Shown here in pieces: positions 27,125-34,995 of a stretch of 64,000 bases of DNA (the first letter of the stretch is position 1; every line of letters begins with the position of its first letter). The stretch lies in contig JAFAUB010000121.1 of NCBI GenBank assembly GCA_019243635.1, positions 42,496 to 106,495 on the forward strand. Direction: 5' to 3'. The notes beneath the pieces are model-generated. The model saw only the letters and a list, made by a program, of their open reading frames with translations. It had not been told where the DNA came from and made no database searches. The position numbers and the translations under genes were made by a program. This DNA comes from Pseudonocardiales bacterium (GTDB lineage: Bacteria > Actinomycetota > Actinomycetes > Mycobacteriales > Pseudonocardiaceae).

Positions 27125-27835
27125 CTAGCGACCTCGTCGCTGGGCGGGTGCGGGCTTGACGGCCCGGTGCAGCGCGACGATGCCGCCGGTGAGGTCGCGC
27201 CATTCGACGTCGGTCCAGCCTGCGGCGGCCACCCGTTGCGCCAGCGACCGCTGGTCGGGCCAGTCCCGGATGGACTCGGCGAGGTAGACGTAAGCCTCCG
27301 GGTTACTGCTCACCGCTCGGGCGAGCGCAGGCAGGGCGCGCATCAGGTACTCCAGGTACACGGTGCGAAACACCGGCCAGGTGGGAGTGGAGAACTCGCA
27401 GACCACCAGCCGGCCACCGGGCCGGGTGACCCGGGCCAGCGCGGCCAGCGCGGCGTGAGGGTCAGCCACGTTGCGCAGCCCGAAGGAGATCGTGACCGCG
27501 TCGAACACCCCGTCGGCGAACGGCAGCGCCAGCGCGTCGGCTCCGACCAGTGGGACTCCCCGGTGCCGGCCCGCGCGCAGCATCCCCAGCGAGAAGTCTG
27601 CGGCCACGCACCACGCGCCGGTACCGGCCAGCTCGGCGGTGGAGACCGCCGTGCCCGCGGCGAGGTCGAGCACCCGCTCCCCCGGGCCGGCGGCCACGGC
27701 GAGGCGGGTGCACCGCCGCCACCACCGGTCCTGGCCGAACGACAGCACCGTGTTGGTCAGGTCATAGCGGCTGGCCACCCCGTCGAACATCGCGGCGACA
27801 TCATGAGGGTCCTTGTCCAACCCGGCTCTCGGCAC
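27125..27835 (-). CDS. menG: Demethylmenaquinone methyltransferase (MenG/UbiE)
   Basis: SAM-dependent C-methyltransferase for the last step of menaquinone synthesis, 236 residues. Signatures are [20 protein letters not shown] at the start, the SAM motif [15 protein letters not shown] near 56, [24 protein letters not shown] near 100 and [19 protein letters not shown] near 130. GTG start with GAGAGGG about ten bases upstream. menF lies about 600 bases away on the other strand, and menD, menB, menE and menA are 8-16 kb further on. Confidence 0.95.
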   Translation of the reverse strand: MPRAGLDKDPHDVAAMFDGVASRYDLTNTVLSFGQDRWWRRCTRLAVAAGPGERVLDLAAGTAVSTAELAGTGAWCVAADFSLGMLRAGRHRGVPLVGADALALPFADGVFDAVTISFGLRNVADPHAALAALARVTRPGGRLVVCEFSTPTWPVFRTVYLEYLMRALPALARAVSSNPEAYVYLAESIRDWPDQRSLAQRVAAAGWTDVEWRDLTGGIVALHRAVKPAPAQRRGR

Positions 27836-27879
27836 AGCGCTGATGCCCTCTCTGCGACCTGGTCAGCGTGTCAGGCGCG

Positions 27880-28341
27880 CTACTCGACGTGGCCCTGGCG
27901 CCGGCGCAGCCACCAGGTGGCCGGGGCCGCCAGAGCCCACAGCGCCATCACCGTGACGGCCGCCGGTACCACGCCCTGCACCCAGCTCCGCCCGGCGACC
28001 CGCACCCGGTCGGGGTCGGTGCGGTCGTACTCCACTCGCACCAGCTGCCCCACCTGCGACTCCGATGGGTAGGCCAGCCCCACCTCGGGGCGGTACACCT
28101 TGCCGTCGGGCCGGGCGAACTGCACCGATGTCCGCATCGACGTCACCGCGAGCACCTGAGCGGTGGCGTGACCGGTGTGGGCGTCGATCTCGGCGTCGTC
28201 GAGCGCCGCCCCGGCCAGCACCAGCATGACGAGCCCGGTCAGCAGACCCGCCACCACGGGCAGCACCCACCACACCGGCCAGCGCCACCGGCCGAGGATC
28301 CGTCGTGGGACCCCCGCGAGGAACCCGGTACGCAGAGCGCT
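27880..28341 (-). CDS. DUF3592 membrane protein
   Basis: A protein of about 153 residues with one helix near the N-terminus (WWVLPVVAGLLTGLVMLVLAGAAL), an extracytoplasmic beta domain (ATAQVLAVTSMRTSVQFARPDGKVYRPEVGL then GQLVRVEYDRTDPDRVRV) and a C-terminal helix. This is the DUF3592 layout. The start at MSALRTGFLAGVPRR is chosen because it resembles mycobacterial homologues; an upstream ATG adds 23 residues. It sits between menG and menF, as a similar membrane protein does beside menaquinone genes in mycobacteria. Function unknown. Confidence 0.75.
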   Translation of the reverse strand, partial: SALRTGFLAGVPRRILGRWRWPVWWVLPVVAGLLTGLVMLVLAGAALDDAEIDAHTGHATAQVLAVTSMRTSVQFARPDGKVYRPEVGLAYPSESQVGQLVRVEYDRTDPDRVRVAGRSWVQGVVPAAVTVMALWALAAPATWWLRRRQGHVE

Positions 28342-28418
28342 CATCCCAAGCAGCGTAGCGGCCACCGCGACGGTGGATCGTCGCGTGCGGCCGACGAGCG
28401 GCCCCGACACAGCCCTAA

Positions 28419-28424
28419 TACCCT
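28419..28424 (+). promoter_or_regulatory. Putative -10 of a leaderless menF transcript
   Basis: TACCCT fits the actinobacterial TAnnnT -10 and stands six bases before the GTG start, so transcription would begin at the start codon. Confidence 0.45.
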
Positions 28425-28430
28425 GTCGCC

Positions 28431-29666
28431 GTGACTACCGCCCCGCTGACCGACCGGCTGGTCGTGCGCTCATATCTGGTGCAGGGCGGTACCGGCCTGC
28501 TCGAGATGTTGCCCTCTCCGCACGGCGCGCTCTCCTGGGTCCGGGCCGGTGAGGGGCTGGTCGCCTGGGGCGAGGTGGCCCGGGTGTGCACCGAAGGGCC
28601 GCACCGCTTCGCCCGCGCGCAGGACTGGTGGCAGTCCTTCTGCGGGCAGCTGGACACCCGTGATGAGGTCGGACTGCCAGGCAGCGGCCCGGTGGCCTTC
28701 GTCAGCCTCGCCTTCGACGACTCCCCGGGCAGCTCGGTACTGGTGGTGCCGAGGGTGGTGGTGGGCCGACGGGACGACCAGACCTGGGTCACCGAGTTCG
28801 AGACTGGTGTCGCGACGAGGCCGGTGGTGCCGGTGAGCCGGCCCTACGGTCTGCGTTACCTCGACGGTGAGCTGCCGGTGACCGCATGGCGCGACGCGGT
28901 GGCCCGCGCGGTGTCGCGGATGCGCAACGGATCGGTACCGGCGAAGGTGGTCCTCGCGCACGACCTGCTCGCGGTCGCCGACGAGCCGCTGGATCCCCGG
29001 TTCCTGCTGCACGGGCTGGCCGCCCGGTACCCGCGCTGCTGGACGTTCGCGGTGGACCAGCTGGTGGGCGCGACCCCGGAGCTGCTGCTGCGGCGGCGCG
29101 GCACCGAGGTGCTCTCGCGGGTCCTGGCCGGAACCACCTGGCCGCATGACGGCGCCAACTCCGGGACGCTGGCCGTGGAGCTACTCGACTCGGCGAAGGA
29201 CCGCGATGAGCACCGCTACGCGGTGGACTCGCTGGCCCAGGCCCTGCGGCCGTTCTGCACCGAGCTGGTGGTCCCCGCCGCTCCCAGCGTGCTGCGGTTG
29301 CGCAACGTGCTACACCTGGCCACCGAGGTACGCGGCGTGCTGCATCCCGAGGGCCCCCCGTTGCTCACCCTCGCCGACGCCGTGCACCCCACCGCCGCCG
29401 TGGGCGGCACCCCCACCCCGGACGCGGTCAGGGCGATCGGGGAGCTGGAGGCGATGGACCGTGGACGCTACGCCGGTCCGGTCGGCTGGATCGACGCCGC
29501 GGGGGATGGCGAGCTGGGCATCGCGTTGCGCTGCGCCCAGATCGCCGGCCGGTTCGCCCGGTTGTTCGCCGGCTGCGGAATCGTCGCCGGCTCCGACCCC
29601 GACTCGGAGGTCGCGGAGGCCGCCGCCAAACTGGTCCCGATCCGCGACGCCCTGGAGGGCTCGTGA
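28431..29666 (+). CDS. menF: Isochorismate synthase (MenF/EntC type)
   Basis: Converts chorismate to isochorismate, the entry to menaquinone (or siderophore) synthesis, 411 residues. The chorismate-binding domain shows VPAKVVLAHDLLAVAD near 165, VGATPELLLRR near 205, VLSRVLAGTTWPHD, DSAKDRDEHRYAVDSLAQAL near 250, VHPTAAVGGTPTPDA near 320 and GRYAGPVGWIDAAGDGELGIALRCAQI near 345. The GTG start has no ribosome site but TACCCT six bases before it, as for a leaderless mRNA. The neighbouring men genes favour a menaquinone role. Confidence 0.92.
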   Translation: MTTAPLTDRLVVRSYLVQGGTGLLEMLPSPHGALSWVRAGEGLVAWGEVARVCTEGPHRFARAQDWWQSFCGQLDTRDEVGLPGSGPVAFVSLAFDDSPGSSVLVVPRVVVGRRDDQTWVTEFETGVATRPVVPVSRPYGLRYLDGELPVTAWRDAVARAVSRMRNGSVPAKVVLAHDLLAVADEPLDPRFLLHGLAARYPRCWTFAVDQLVGATPELLLRRRGTEVLSRVLAGTTWPHDGANSGTLAVELLDSAKDRDEHRYAVDSLAQALRPFCTELVVPAAPSVLRLRNVLHLATEVRGVLHPEGPPLLTLADAVHPTAAVGGTPTPDAVRAIGELEAMDRGRYAGPVGWIDAAGDGELGIALRCAQIAGRFARLFAGCGIVAGSDPDSEVAEAAAKLVPIRDALEGS

Positions 29667-29679
29667 ACGGCGGCTCCGG

Positions 29680-29842
29680 TCAGGAGCGCCAGGTGCGGCC
29701 GCTGACCAGGTCATGCGTGGCGCTGGGCTCGACGACGAGACTGGCGAGCAGCGGTATGCCAAACACCAGCATACCGGGCGCCGCCGCGGGTAGCGGCTCG
29801 TCGCGCAAGCAGACGGCGAGGTCAAAGTCACCGCGCCATTAT
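29680..29842 (-). pseudogene. Unrecognised C-terminal gene fragment
   Basis: The minus strand reads RGDFDLAVCLRDEPLPAAAP, then GMLVFGIPLLASLVVEPSA, then a stop after RTWRS, with good coding character. The same strand upstream reads LWEVGTRPDNAESLAGRILA in a different frame before stops. It is the end of some lost gene; I do not recognise the family. Confidence 0.4.
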
Positions 29843-30094
29843 CGGTGGCAGGACGGGATCGCCGGCTCCGATTCGTTCTCGGCGCCTTCGGCGAGCACAG
29901 CCAGGATCCGGCCGGCCAACGACTCCGCGTTATCCGGCCGCGTGCCGACTTCCCACAACGCACGTTCAGTGTCTGTCTTCCGTCAACGCATCTGTGAGGA
30001 TCGACCCCTTGGCGCATCCTCCGACCGGGTCGGTAGCTTGGGCGGGTAGCAACCGACGCTGGTTGGACAAAACCATCGCGGTGCCCTGGCTGGT

Positions 30095-30180
30095 CGGTGG
30101 CCGACGTGGTGCTTCACCTGGCGCAGACCAGCGAACTTGCCGCAGCCGTAAGTGACGCCTCGTTCGTCGAGCGGTTGGGT
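30095..30180 (+). pseudogene. Mycothiol-dependent maleylpyruvate isomerase-like fragment
   Basis: VADVVLHLAQTSELAAAV resembles the metal-binding helix of MDMPI/DinB-like mycothiol-dependent enzymes (the GDVVLHLAQTxELA signature). Only about 25 residues remain between decayed sequences on the other strand. Confidence 0.45.
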
Positions 30181-30183
30181 CGG

Positions 30184-30702
30184 TCATGCCGCCGAGGTCC
30201 GCACGGTCGACGAGGGCGCCGAACGACGCCCCGTCAGCCTCGGCTTCGAGCAGGTGACCGGCGTAGAACGCGGTTTGTGAGTGCAGCACGGCCAGGTAAC
30301 GGAACTCAGCGGCGTCACCGAGACGTCGGGCGGTGTCGATGCCGCAGTCGAGCAACTGGAGTGCGTCAGGCCCCCGGTCGGCGATGCCAAGAGCAGCGAC
30401 TGCCATGTTGACCAGGATCCATCTGTTGGCCCGGAAAGCGGGCACGTCGCTGCCGGCTCAGCCAGATGGGCGGTTTCGCCGGCGGTCCGGCCCCCGGTCA
30501 CGCACGCACCGAAGGCAAGGAAAGACAGGACCAACCGATTGGTGTCCCCGTCACTCAACGATTGATCGGCTCTTCGATTCAGATTGTTCATCCACGTCCT
30601 GGGCGGCTCTATTGCTAACATGCCGGCAAGGGCGAGTACGGTGCGCAGCCGGAGCGGGAGCCCGGGGTCGCGACTGTCGATTAACTGGCGGGCTCTTTCC
30701 AT
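30184..30702 (-). pseudogene. TPR-type regulator remnant, frameshifted
   Basis: One frame begins MERARQLIDSRDPGLPLRLR and runs through RTVLALAGMLAIEPPRTWMN to AEPAAT. Near 30440 homology moves to another frame (RANRWILVNMAVAALGIAD then ALQLLDCGIDTARRLGDAAE and FRYLAVLHSQTAFYAGHLLEA). The alternating helices look like the TPR-like C-terminus of a large ATP-dependent (LuxR/AfsR-type) regulator. No nucleotide-binding or DNA-binding domain is left. Confidence 0.5.
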
Positions 30703-31001
30703 TGTCTCAACGGCCTCGTCTCGTGGGACGCACGACCCAGCGTTCCAGCATCATCTCCTACTTCTCGGAAGGGCGCTAGGCGGATGGTTGTCGCGCCGGC
30801 GTTCTTGTCCGCAACACATGGCGTTGGTCAACGTCAGGCTCGGCTGCCGGTCCGAGCGGCCGCCGCCGGCGGTAGCCGAAGACGATATTCGAGAAAAGAA
30901 TATCCAAACGGTCAAAAAAGCGAGCAGTGGGAAACGATCGCTCACCTCGGTATGCTGGGTTTAGCGGTCACACTGGGGCCACATGTGGAGGAGGAGGGTT
31001 G
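30703..31001. other. Decayed spacer before the nitronate monooxygenase
   Basis: About 300 bases, partly AT-rich near 30880-30930, with no supported gene. It probably holds the promoter of the downstream gene. Confidence 0.35.
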
Positions 31002-32057
31002 ATGACGCAGATACGGCAGCGGGTGGGAGAGTTCTGCGACCGGTTCGGGTTGCGGTTGCCGATCCTGCAGGCGCCGATGGCTGGAGCTTGCCCTCCGGAG
31101 CTGGCGATTGCGGTCGCCGAAGCGGGTGGGATGGGCGCCAGCGGCGTGCTGAGGGACCACCCGGAGCGCATCGCGGAGTGGGTGGAACAGTTCCGGGCGA
31201 GCTCGTCCGGCGCGTTCCAGCTCAACATCTGGGTTCCTGATCCGCCGAGTCATGACCAGGACCGAATCGACGCCGCGCGGCGGTTTCTCGGGCGCTTCGG
31301 GACTGCTGGTAGCCCGGACAGCGGACCGGCTCCGGTGTTCCACGAGCAGTGCGAGGCGATGCTGACGGCCCGCCCGACTGTGATCTCCTCGATCATGGGC
31401 CTGTTTGACCTGGACTATGTCCGTCGGCTGCACGAGCAGAGCATCGGCTGGTTCGCCTGCGCCGCCACACTGGACGATGCGCTCGCCGCCCAGCGGGCAG
31501 GCGCGGATGCGATCGTGGCGCAGGGCATGGAGGCCGGCGGCCACCGGGGCAGCTTCGAGCAGGATGCCGCCGACCAGGCTCAGGTGGGACTGGTCGCTTT
31601 GCTTCCCCGGTTTGCCGACCATCTACGGGTGCCGATCGTCGCGGCCGGCGGGATCGCCGACGGGCGCGGCGTGGCGGCCGCGCTCGCGCTGGGTGCTAGC
31701 GCGGTGCAGGTGGGCACCGCACTGCTGCGCTGCCCTGAGGCGGGAATCAGCGAGCAGTGGTCGGCTGCGCTGGACGGGTTGGCCCCGGAAGCCACCGTGA
31801 CCACGCGCGCCTACACCGGCCGGCTCGCCCGGGCCGCCCCCACGCCGTACCTGAGCGCATGGACCGAGCCCGGCGCGCCGCGTCCCGCGCCTTTCCCTGA
31901 CCAGCTACGGCTGGTCGCCCAGTGGCGACGGGGCAAGACGAAAGGCCTGGACAAGGACAACTACTGGGCGGGGCAGAGCGCCGCGCTGGCTACCGAAGAA
32001 CCGGCCGACGAGGTGATCACCCGGATGTGGCGGGATGCCTCCGCCCTGCTCGCCTGA
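31002..32057 (+). CDS. Nitronate monooxygenase family flavoenzyme
   Basis: An FMN-dependent TIM-barrel oxidoreductase of 351 residues, nitronate monooxygenase type. LRLPILQAPMAGACPPELAIAVAEAGGMG lies at the start, then VISSIMGLFD, ADAIVAQGMEAGGHRG with the family histidine near 175, and the FMN phosphate site VPIVAAGGIADGRGVAAALALGASAVQVGTALL near 210-240. The ATG follows GGAGGAGGAGGG, a very strong ribosome site. The neighbours are decayed, so it appears to be a solitary detoxification gene. Confidence 0.93.
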   Translation: MTQIRQRVGEFCDRFGLRLPILQAPMAGACPPELAIAVAEAGGMGASGVLRDHPERIAEWVEQFRASSSGAFQLNIWVPDPPSHDQDRIDAARRFLGRFGTAGSPDSGPAPVFHEQCEAMLTARPTVISSIMGLFDLDYVRRLHEQSIGWFACAATLDDALAAQRAGADAIVAQGMEAGGHRGSFEQDAADQAQVGLVALLPRFADHLRVPIVAAGGIADGRGVAAALALGASAVQVGTALLRCPEAGISEQWSAALDGLAPEATVTTRAYTGRLARAAPTPYLSAWTEPGAPRPAPFPDQLRLVAQWRRGKTKGLDKDNYWAGQSAALATEEPADEVITRMWRDASALLA

Positions 32058-32151
32058 CCACGCGACGATCGCGCAGTCGTCCAGCGGGCCCGAGCACCAC
32101 CGCAACCATAACCGTCACAACCTGACCTCCATGATAAGACAGGACAGCCGG

Positions 32152-32214
32152 ATGACTGACAGCGACACATCGACGCGCCGGACCCGGTTCATCACCGGAA
32201 CCTCCTCCGGTGTC
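32152..32214 (+). pseudogene. SDR N-terminal fragment cut by IS66
   Basis: Begins MTDSDTSTRRTRFITGTSSG, the TGxxSGxG nucleotide-binding start of a short-chain dehydrogenase. The IS66 element interrupts it 63 bases in; on its far side the frame continues VGLFGAVEA and stops soon after at a TGA. A short-chain dehydrogenase C-terminus lies 2.5 kb further on. Confidence 0.7.
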
Positions 32215-33828
32215 GTGTCCATTCACGGGTCCCGTTGAGCTGGGCCGTCGCTACTGAGTTGATCTTAGTGAGTGACGGCGTGTCGGGTTCGTTGTTGGGT
32301 CGTAGATCGTCGATCATTTGGGTTGTGTCCGCGCCCGAGCCGTCCCAGCCCTCGTATGAGGAGCTTGCCGCGCTGGTGGTGGGGTTGGCCACGCGGGTGG
32401 AGGTGTTGGAGGCGAAGAACGCCGAGCTGCGGCGTCGGCTGGGGATGGACTCGAGGAACTCCTCGACGCCGCCGTCGAAGGACTCGATCGGGGCGAAGGC
32501 AGCGCGGCGGGCGGATCGCTCGTCGCGGGAACGCTCGAAAGGTCGCAAGCCTGGTGGGCAGCCGGGCCGCAAGGGCTCGGGGCTCGCGCCGGCGCTCACG
32601 CCGGATCGGAGACAGACACTGCCCCCGCCGAGTCAGTGTTCGGGCTGTGGCGGGGACCTGAGCGATGCAGCGGATGCCGGGATGAGCTGGGCGCAGGTGT
32701 GGGACATCCTGCCGATCATGCTGGAGAAGGTGCACTACCTGCTGCCGCGGCGACGCTGTCGCCGCGGGCACACGACCACCGCCGCACCACCGTTCGGGGC
32801 GGTGGGCAGCGTGAGCTACGGGCCGAGGGTCAATGCCGCAGCGATCCTGCCGGCCAGCGAGGGCGATGTCCCGATCGAGCGGAGTGCGATGCTGATGGCG
32901 TCCCTGCTGGGCACCCCGGTCTCCAGTGGGTTCGTGGCCCGCTCCCTTCAGCGCTTCGCCCAGCGCCTGGCCACTTCCGGGTTCGATGACGCCATGAAAA
33001 CCGCGCTGCGTGATGAGGACGTGCTCTGCGCCGATGAGACCCCCACCAACGTGATCCGCCACGACACCGACACCCACGGCGAGCCGGTGGCGGGTTGCCC
33101 GCACGCGGTCACCGTGCGCACCCCCGATGCGCGCCTGGTGTACTACGCGCCGATCGGCTCCCGATCCAAAACCGCCCTGGCCGCTGTGGGCATACTCGAT
33201 GGCTACGCTGGCCACCTGGTCCGCGACGACTACGCCGGCTACCACCAGTTCGACGCCCAGCTCGCCGGTGTCCAGCAGTGCGCAGCCCACTTGATCCGCC
33301 ATTGCAAGGGCGTCCTAGAGCTGCACCCCACTCAGCAGAAATGGGCCGGCGAGGTCATCACCGTACCGCGCGAGGCCGCCGCCGCCCACGCCAACGACTG
33401 CGACCACCTCGACCCCGCGCTGCTCGCCGACCTGCGTACCCGCTACGACACAGCAGTCGCCTGGGGCATCACCACCAACCGCCACCGAACCTGGGCCAAG
33501 GGCAACCACCCCGGATACACCCTCGCCAAACGCCTGGCCGCCAAAGCCGACCAAGTCTTCACCTTCACCCGAAACCTCGCCGTACCCTGGACCAACAACG
33601 CCAGCGAGCAGGCCCTCAAAAGCCCCAAACGACATCAAGCCGTCTCCGGCTACCGGCACACCCTCACCACACTCGCCGACTACTGCCGCATCCGCTCCTA
33701 CCTGGTCAGCACCCGCAACCACGACATCCGCGCCATCGACGCCATCCACACCGCCCTCACCGGCAAACCCTGGCTCCCCACAGTCTCAACGGCGTGACAT
33801 CACAGCTCAAACCCCCGTGAATGGACAC
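32215..33828 (+). mobile_element. IS66-family element with 8-bp target duplication
   Basis: Left and right ends start GTGTCCATTCACGGG as inverted repeats (left 32215-32242, right 33803-33828) and both run into GAGCTG. The flanks 32207-32214 and 33829-33836 are both CCGGTGTC, the 8-bp duplication typical of IS66. It carries one transposase gene and no TnpA/TnpB helper genes, as in minimal IS66 members. Confidence 0.95.
32325..33797 (+). CDS. IS66-family transposase
   Basis: A TnpC-type transposase of about 490 residues. The N-terminal coiled coil is AALVVGLATRVEVLEAKNAEL, followed by a basic KPGGQPGRKGSG stretch and a zinc-finger-like CSGCGGDL. The DDE domain has CADETPTNV near 260 and VRDDYAGYHQF near 325. 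The C-terminus reads PWTNNASEQALKSPKRHQAVSG, giving the final catalytic Glu. The GTG start is preferred to one 90 bases upstream because the family begins near the coiled coil. It appears intact, and the perfect target duplication suggests a recent insertion. Confidence 0.95.
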   Translation: MSAPEPSQPSYEELAALVVGLATRVEVLEAKNAELRRRLGMDSRNSSTPPSKDSIGAKAARRADRSSRERSKGRKPGGQPGRKGSGLAPALTPDRRQTLPPPSQCSGCGGDLSDAADAGMSWAQVWDILPIMLEKVHYLLPRRRCRRGHTTTAAPPFGAVGSVSYGPRVNAAAILPASEGDVPIERSAMLMASLLGTPVSSGFVARSLQRFAQRLATSGFDDAMKTALRDEDVLCADETPTNVIRHDTDTHGEPVAGCPHAVTVRTPDARLVYYAPIGSRSKTALAAVGILDGYAGHLVRDDYAGYHQFDAQLAGVQQCAAHLIRHCKGVLELHPTQQKWAGEVITVPREAAAAHANDCDHLDPALLADLRTRYDTAVAWGITTNRHRTWAKGNHPGYTLAKRLAAKADQVFTFTRNLAVPWTNNASEQALKSPKRHQAVSGYRHTLTTLADYCRIRSYLVSTRNHDIRAIDAIHTALTGKPWLPTVSTA

Positions 33829-34015
33829 CCGGTGTCGGCCTGTTCGGCGCTGTCGAGGCGACGAGAGCGGAACAACCTGGGGAGACAGACCGTTGGCGGC
33901 GCTGAGCCGGGAGTCAATGTCGGCAGGCGCCGGCATCGCGGGCGCGTACCGGTTCGCGCAGACCCATCAGCCAGAAACATGCGGCGCACCGCTGCCGACC
34001 CAGGAGACGCTAACC

Positions 34016-34320
34016 ATGGAATATCTCGTCACGATGACAACCCGCGTTCCGGATGGAACGTCCGCAGAAACCTTCGAAGACATCCGCGCCCGCGAGACGG
34101 CACGCGCGCGAAATCGCGGCGCAGGGCTACCTGCTTCGCCTGTGGCGTCCTCCACTGCAACCAGGCGAATGGCGCACGCTCGGACTTTTCGCCACAGACG
34201 GCGACGACCAGCTTAAGGAAGTCCTCGCCTCGATGCCGCTGCGCATGTGGCGCACCGATGAGGTCACGCGAATGACCCCGCACGGGGCTCGGTGTCGACC
34301 CTCTAGCACAGCCTTATGTC
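34016..34320 (+). pseudogene. Muconolactone isomerase-like protein, frameshifted
   Basis: Begins MEYLVTMTTRVPDGTSAETF, the start of muconolactone delta-isomerase (MIase) family proteins, which are about 90 residues. One extra base near 34100 moves the rest into another frame (EIAAQGYLLRLWRPPLQPGE then WRTLGLFATDGDDQLKEVLA and MPLRMWRTDEV). The shifted frame lacks a stop and runs into a second copy. GGAG lies upstream of the ATG. A second, also broken, copy follows in tandem. Confidence 0.7.
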
Positions 34321-34397
34321 ACCCGGCCGATACCGACTGGCTCGGCGCCGGCCGTACGGACCTGAATCAGCCGCAAACTGAAGCCAAGGAGAGAGCC

Positions 34398-34711
34398 GTG
34401 GAGTTTCTGACAACCCTCACGATCACTGTGCCGGAGGGCACACCCGGCCAGACTGTCGACGACACCAAGGCGCGCGAAGCACAACGCGCCCATGAACTGA
34501 CCGAGCAGGGACACTCGCTCCGGCTCTGGACGCCGCCGGCCGAGCCCGGCCAGTGGCCGCCGAGATGCAGGCGATCTTGGAGTCGCTGCCCCTGTATGTC
34601 CGGACGACGGTGGAGATGACGCCACTCACCCAGCACCCAAACGACCCGGCGATCATCAAAGAGCTGACGACGTCTGTCCGCGACCGTCCGTCCGCCACCG
34701 AGCCCGGCTGA
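34398..34711 (+). pseudogene. Second muconolactone isomerase-like protein, broken
   Basis: The GTG start after AAGGAGAG gives MEFLTTLTITVPEGTPGQTV, then QGHSLRLWTPPAEPGQW. Near 34555 part of the middle is missing and the frame shifts; the end reads EMQAILESLPLYVRTTVEMT and PLTQHPNDPAIIKEL. It is a tandem paralogue of the preceding gene, diverged well beyond recent duplication, and both have lost function. Confidence 0.7.
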
Positions 34712-34769
34712 CTATCACCCCCACGCCGCGCCATCACGCATTTGCGTCATTCTGTTCCACAGCACTACC

Positions 34770-34862
34770 GACATCGTCAACGGCATCCTCTTCCTCGAAT
34801 CATCACCCTTCATCACCGGCGAAATTCTGCATATCGACGGTGGCCAGATCGCCGGTCACTGA
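34770..34862 (+). pseudogene. SDR C-terminal fragment
   Basis: Thirty codons read DIVNGILFLESSPFITGEIL then HIDGGQIAGH and a stop, the typical end of a short-chain dehydrogenase (FITGxxLxVDGG). It may be the other end of the gene whose start is cut by the IS66 element, with the isomerase-like pair having come between, but that link is inferred. Confidence 0.75.
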
Positions 34863-34995
34863 TCGGGCGTCCGGCGGAGTGACCGGCTAACCCCTATGAG
34901 CCCCGGCGGACCACTACCGTCTCACAGAGGTGTGACATCGATGAAGTTCCACGCGCAACCTGTGGAACTCAGGTTGGCGGAGAACCAGGTCGGGC

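Noticed and set aside
32152..33900. IS66 as the only cause of SDR loss
   Set aside because: Even with the element removed the SDR frame stops soon after VGLFGAVEA, so the gene was already decaying or recombined.
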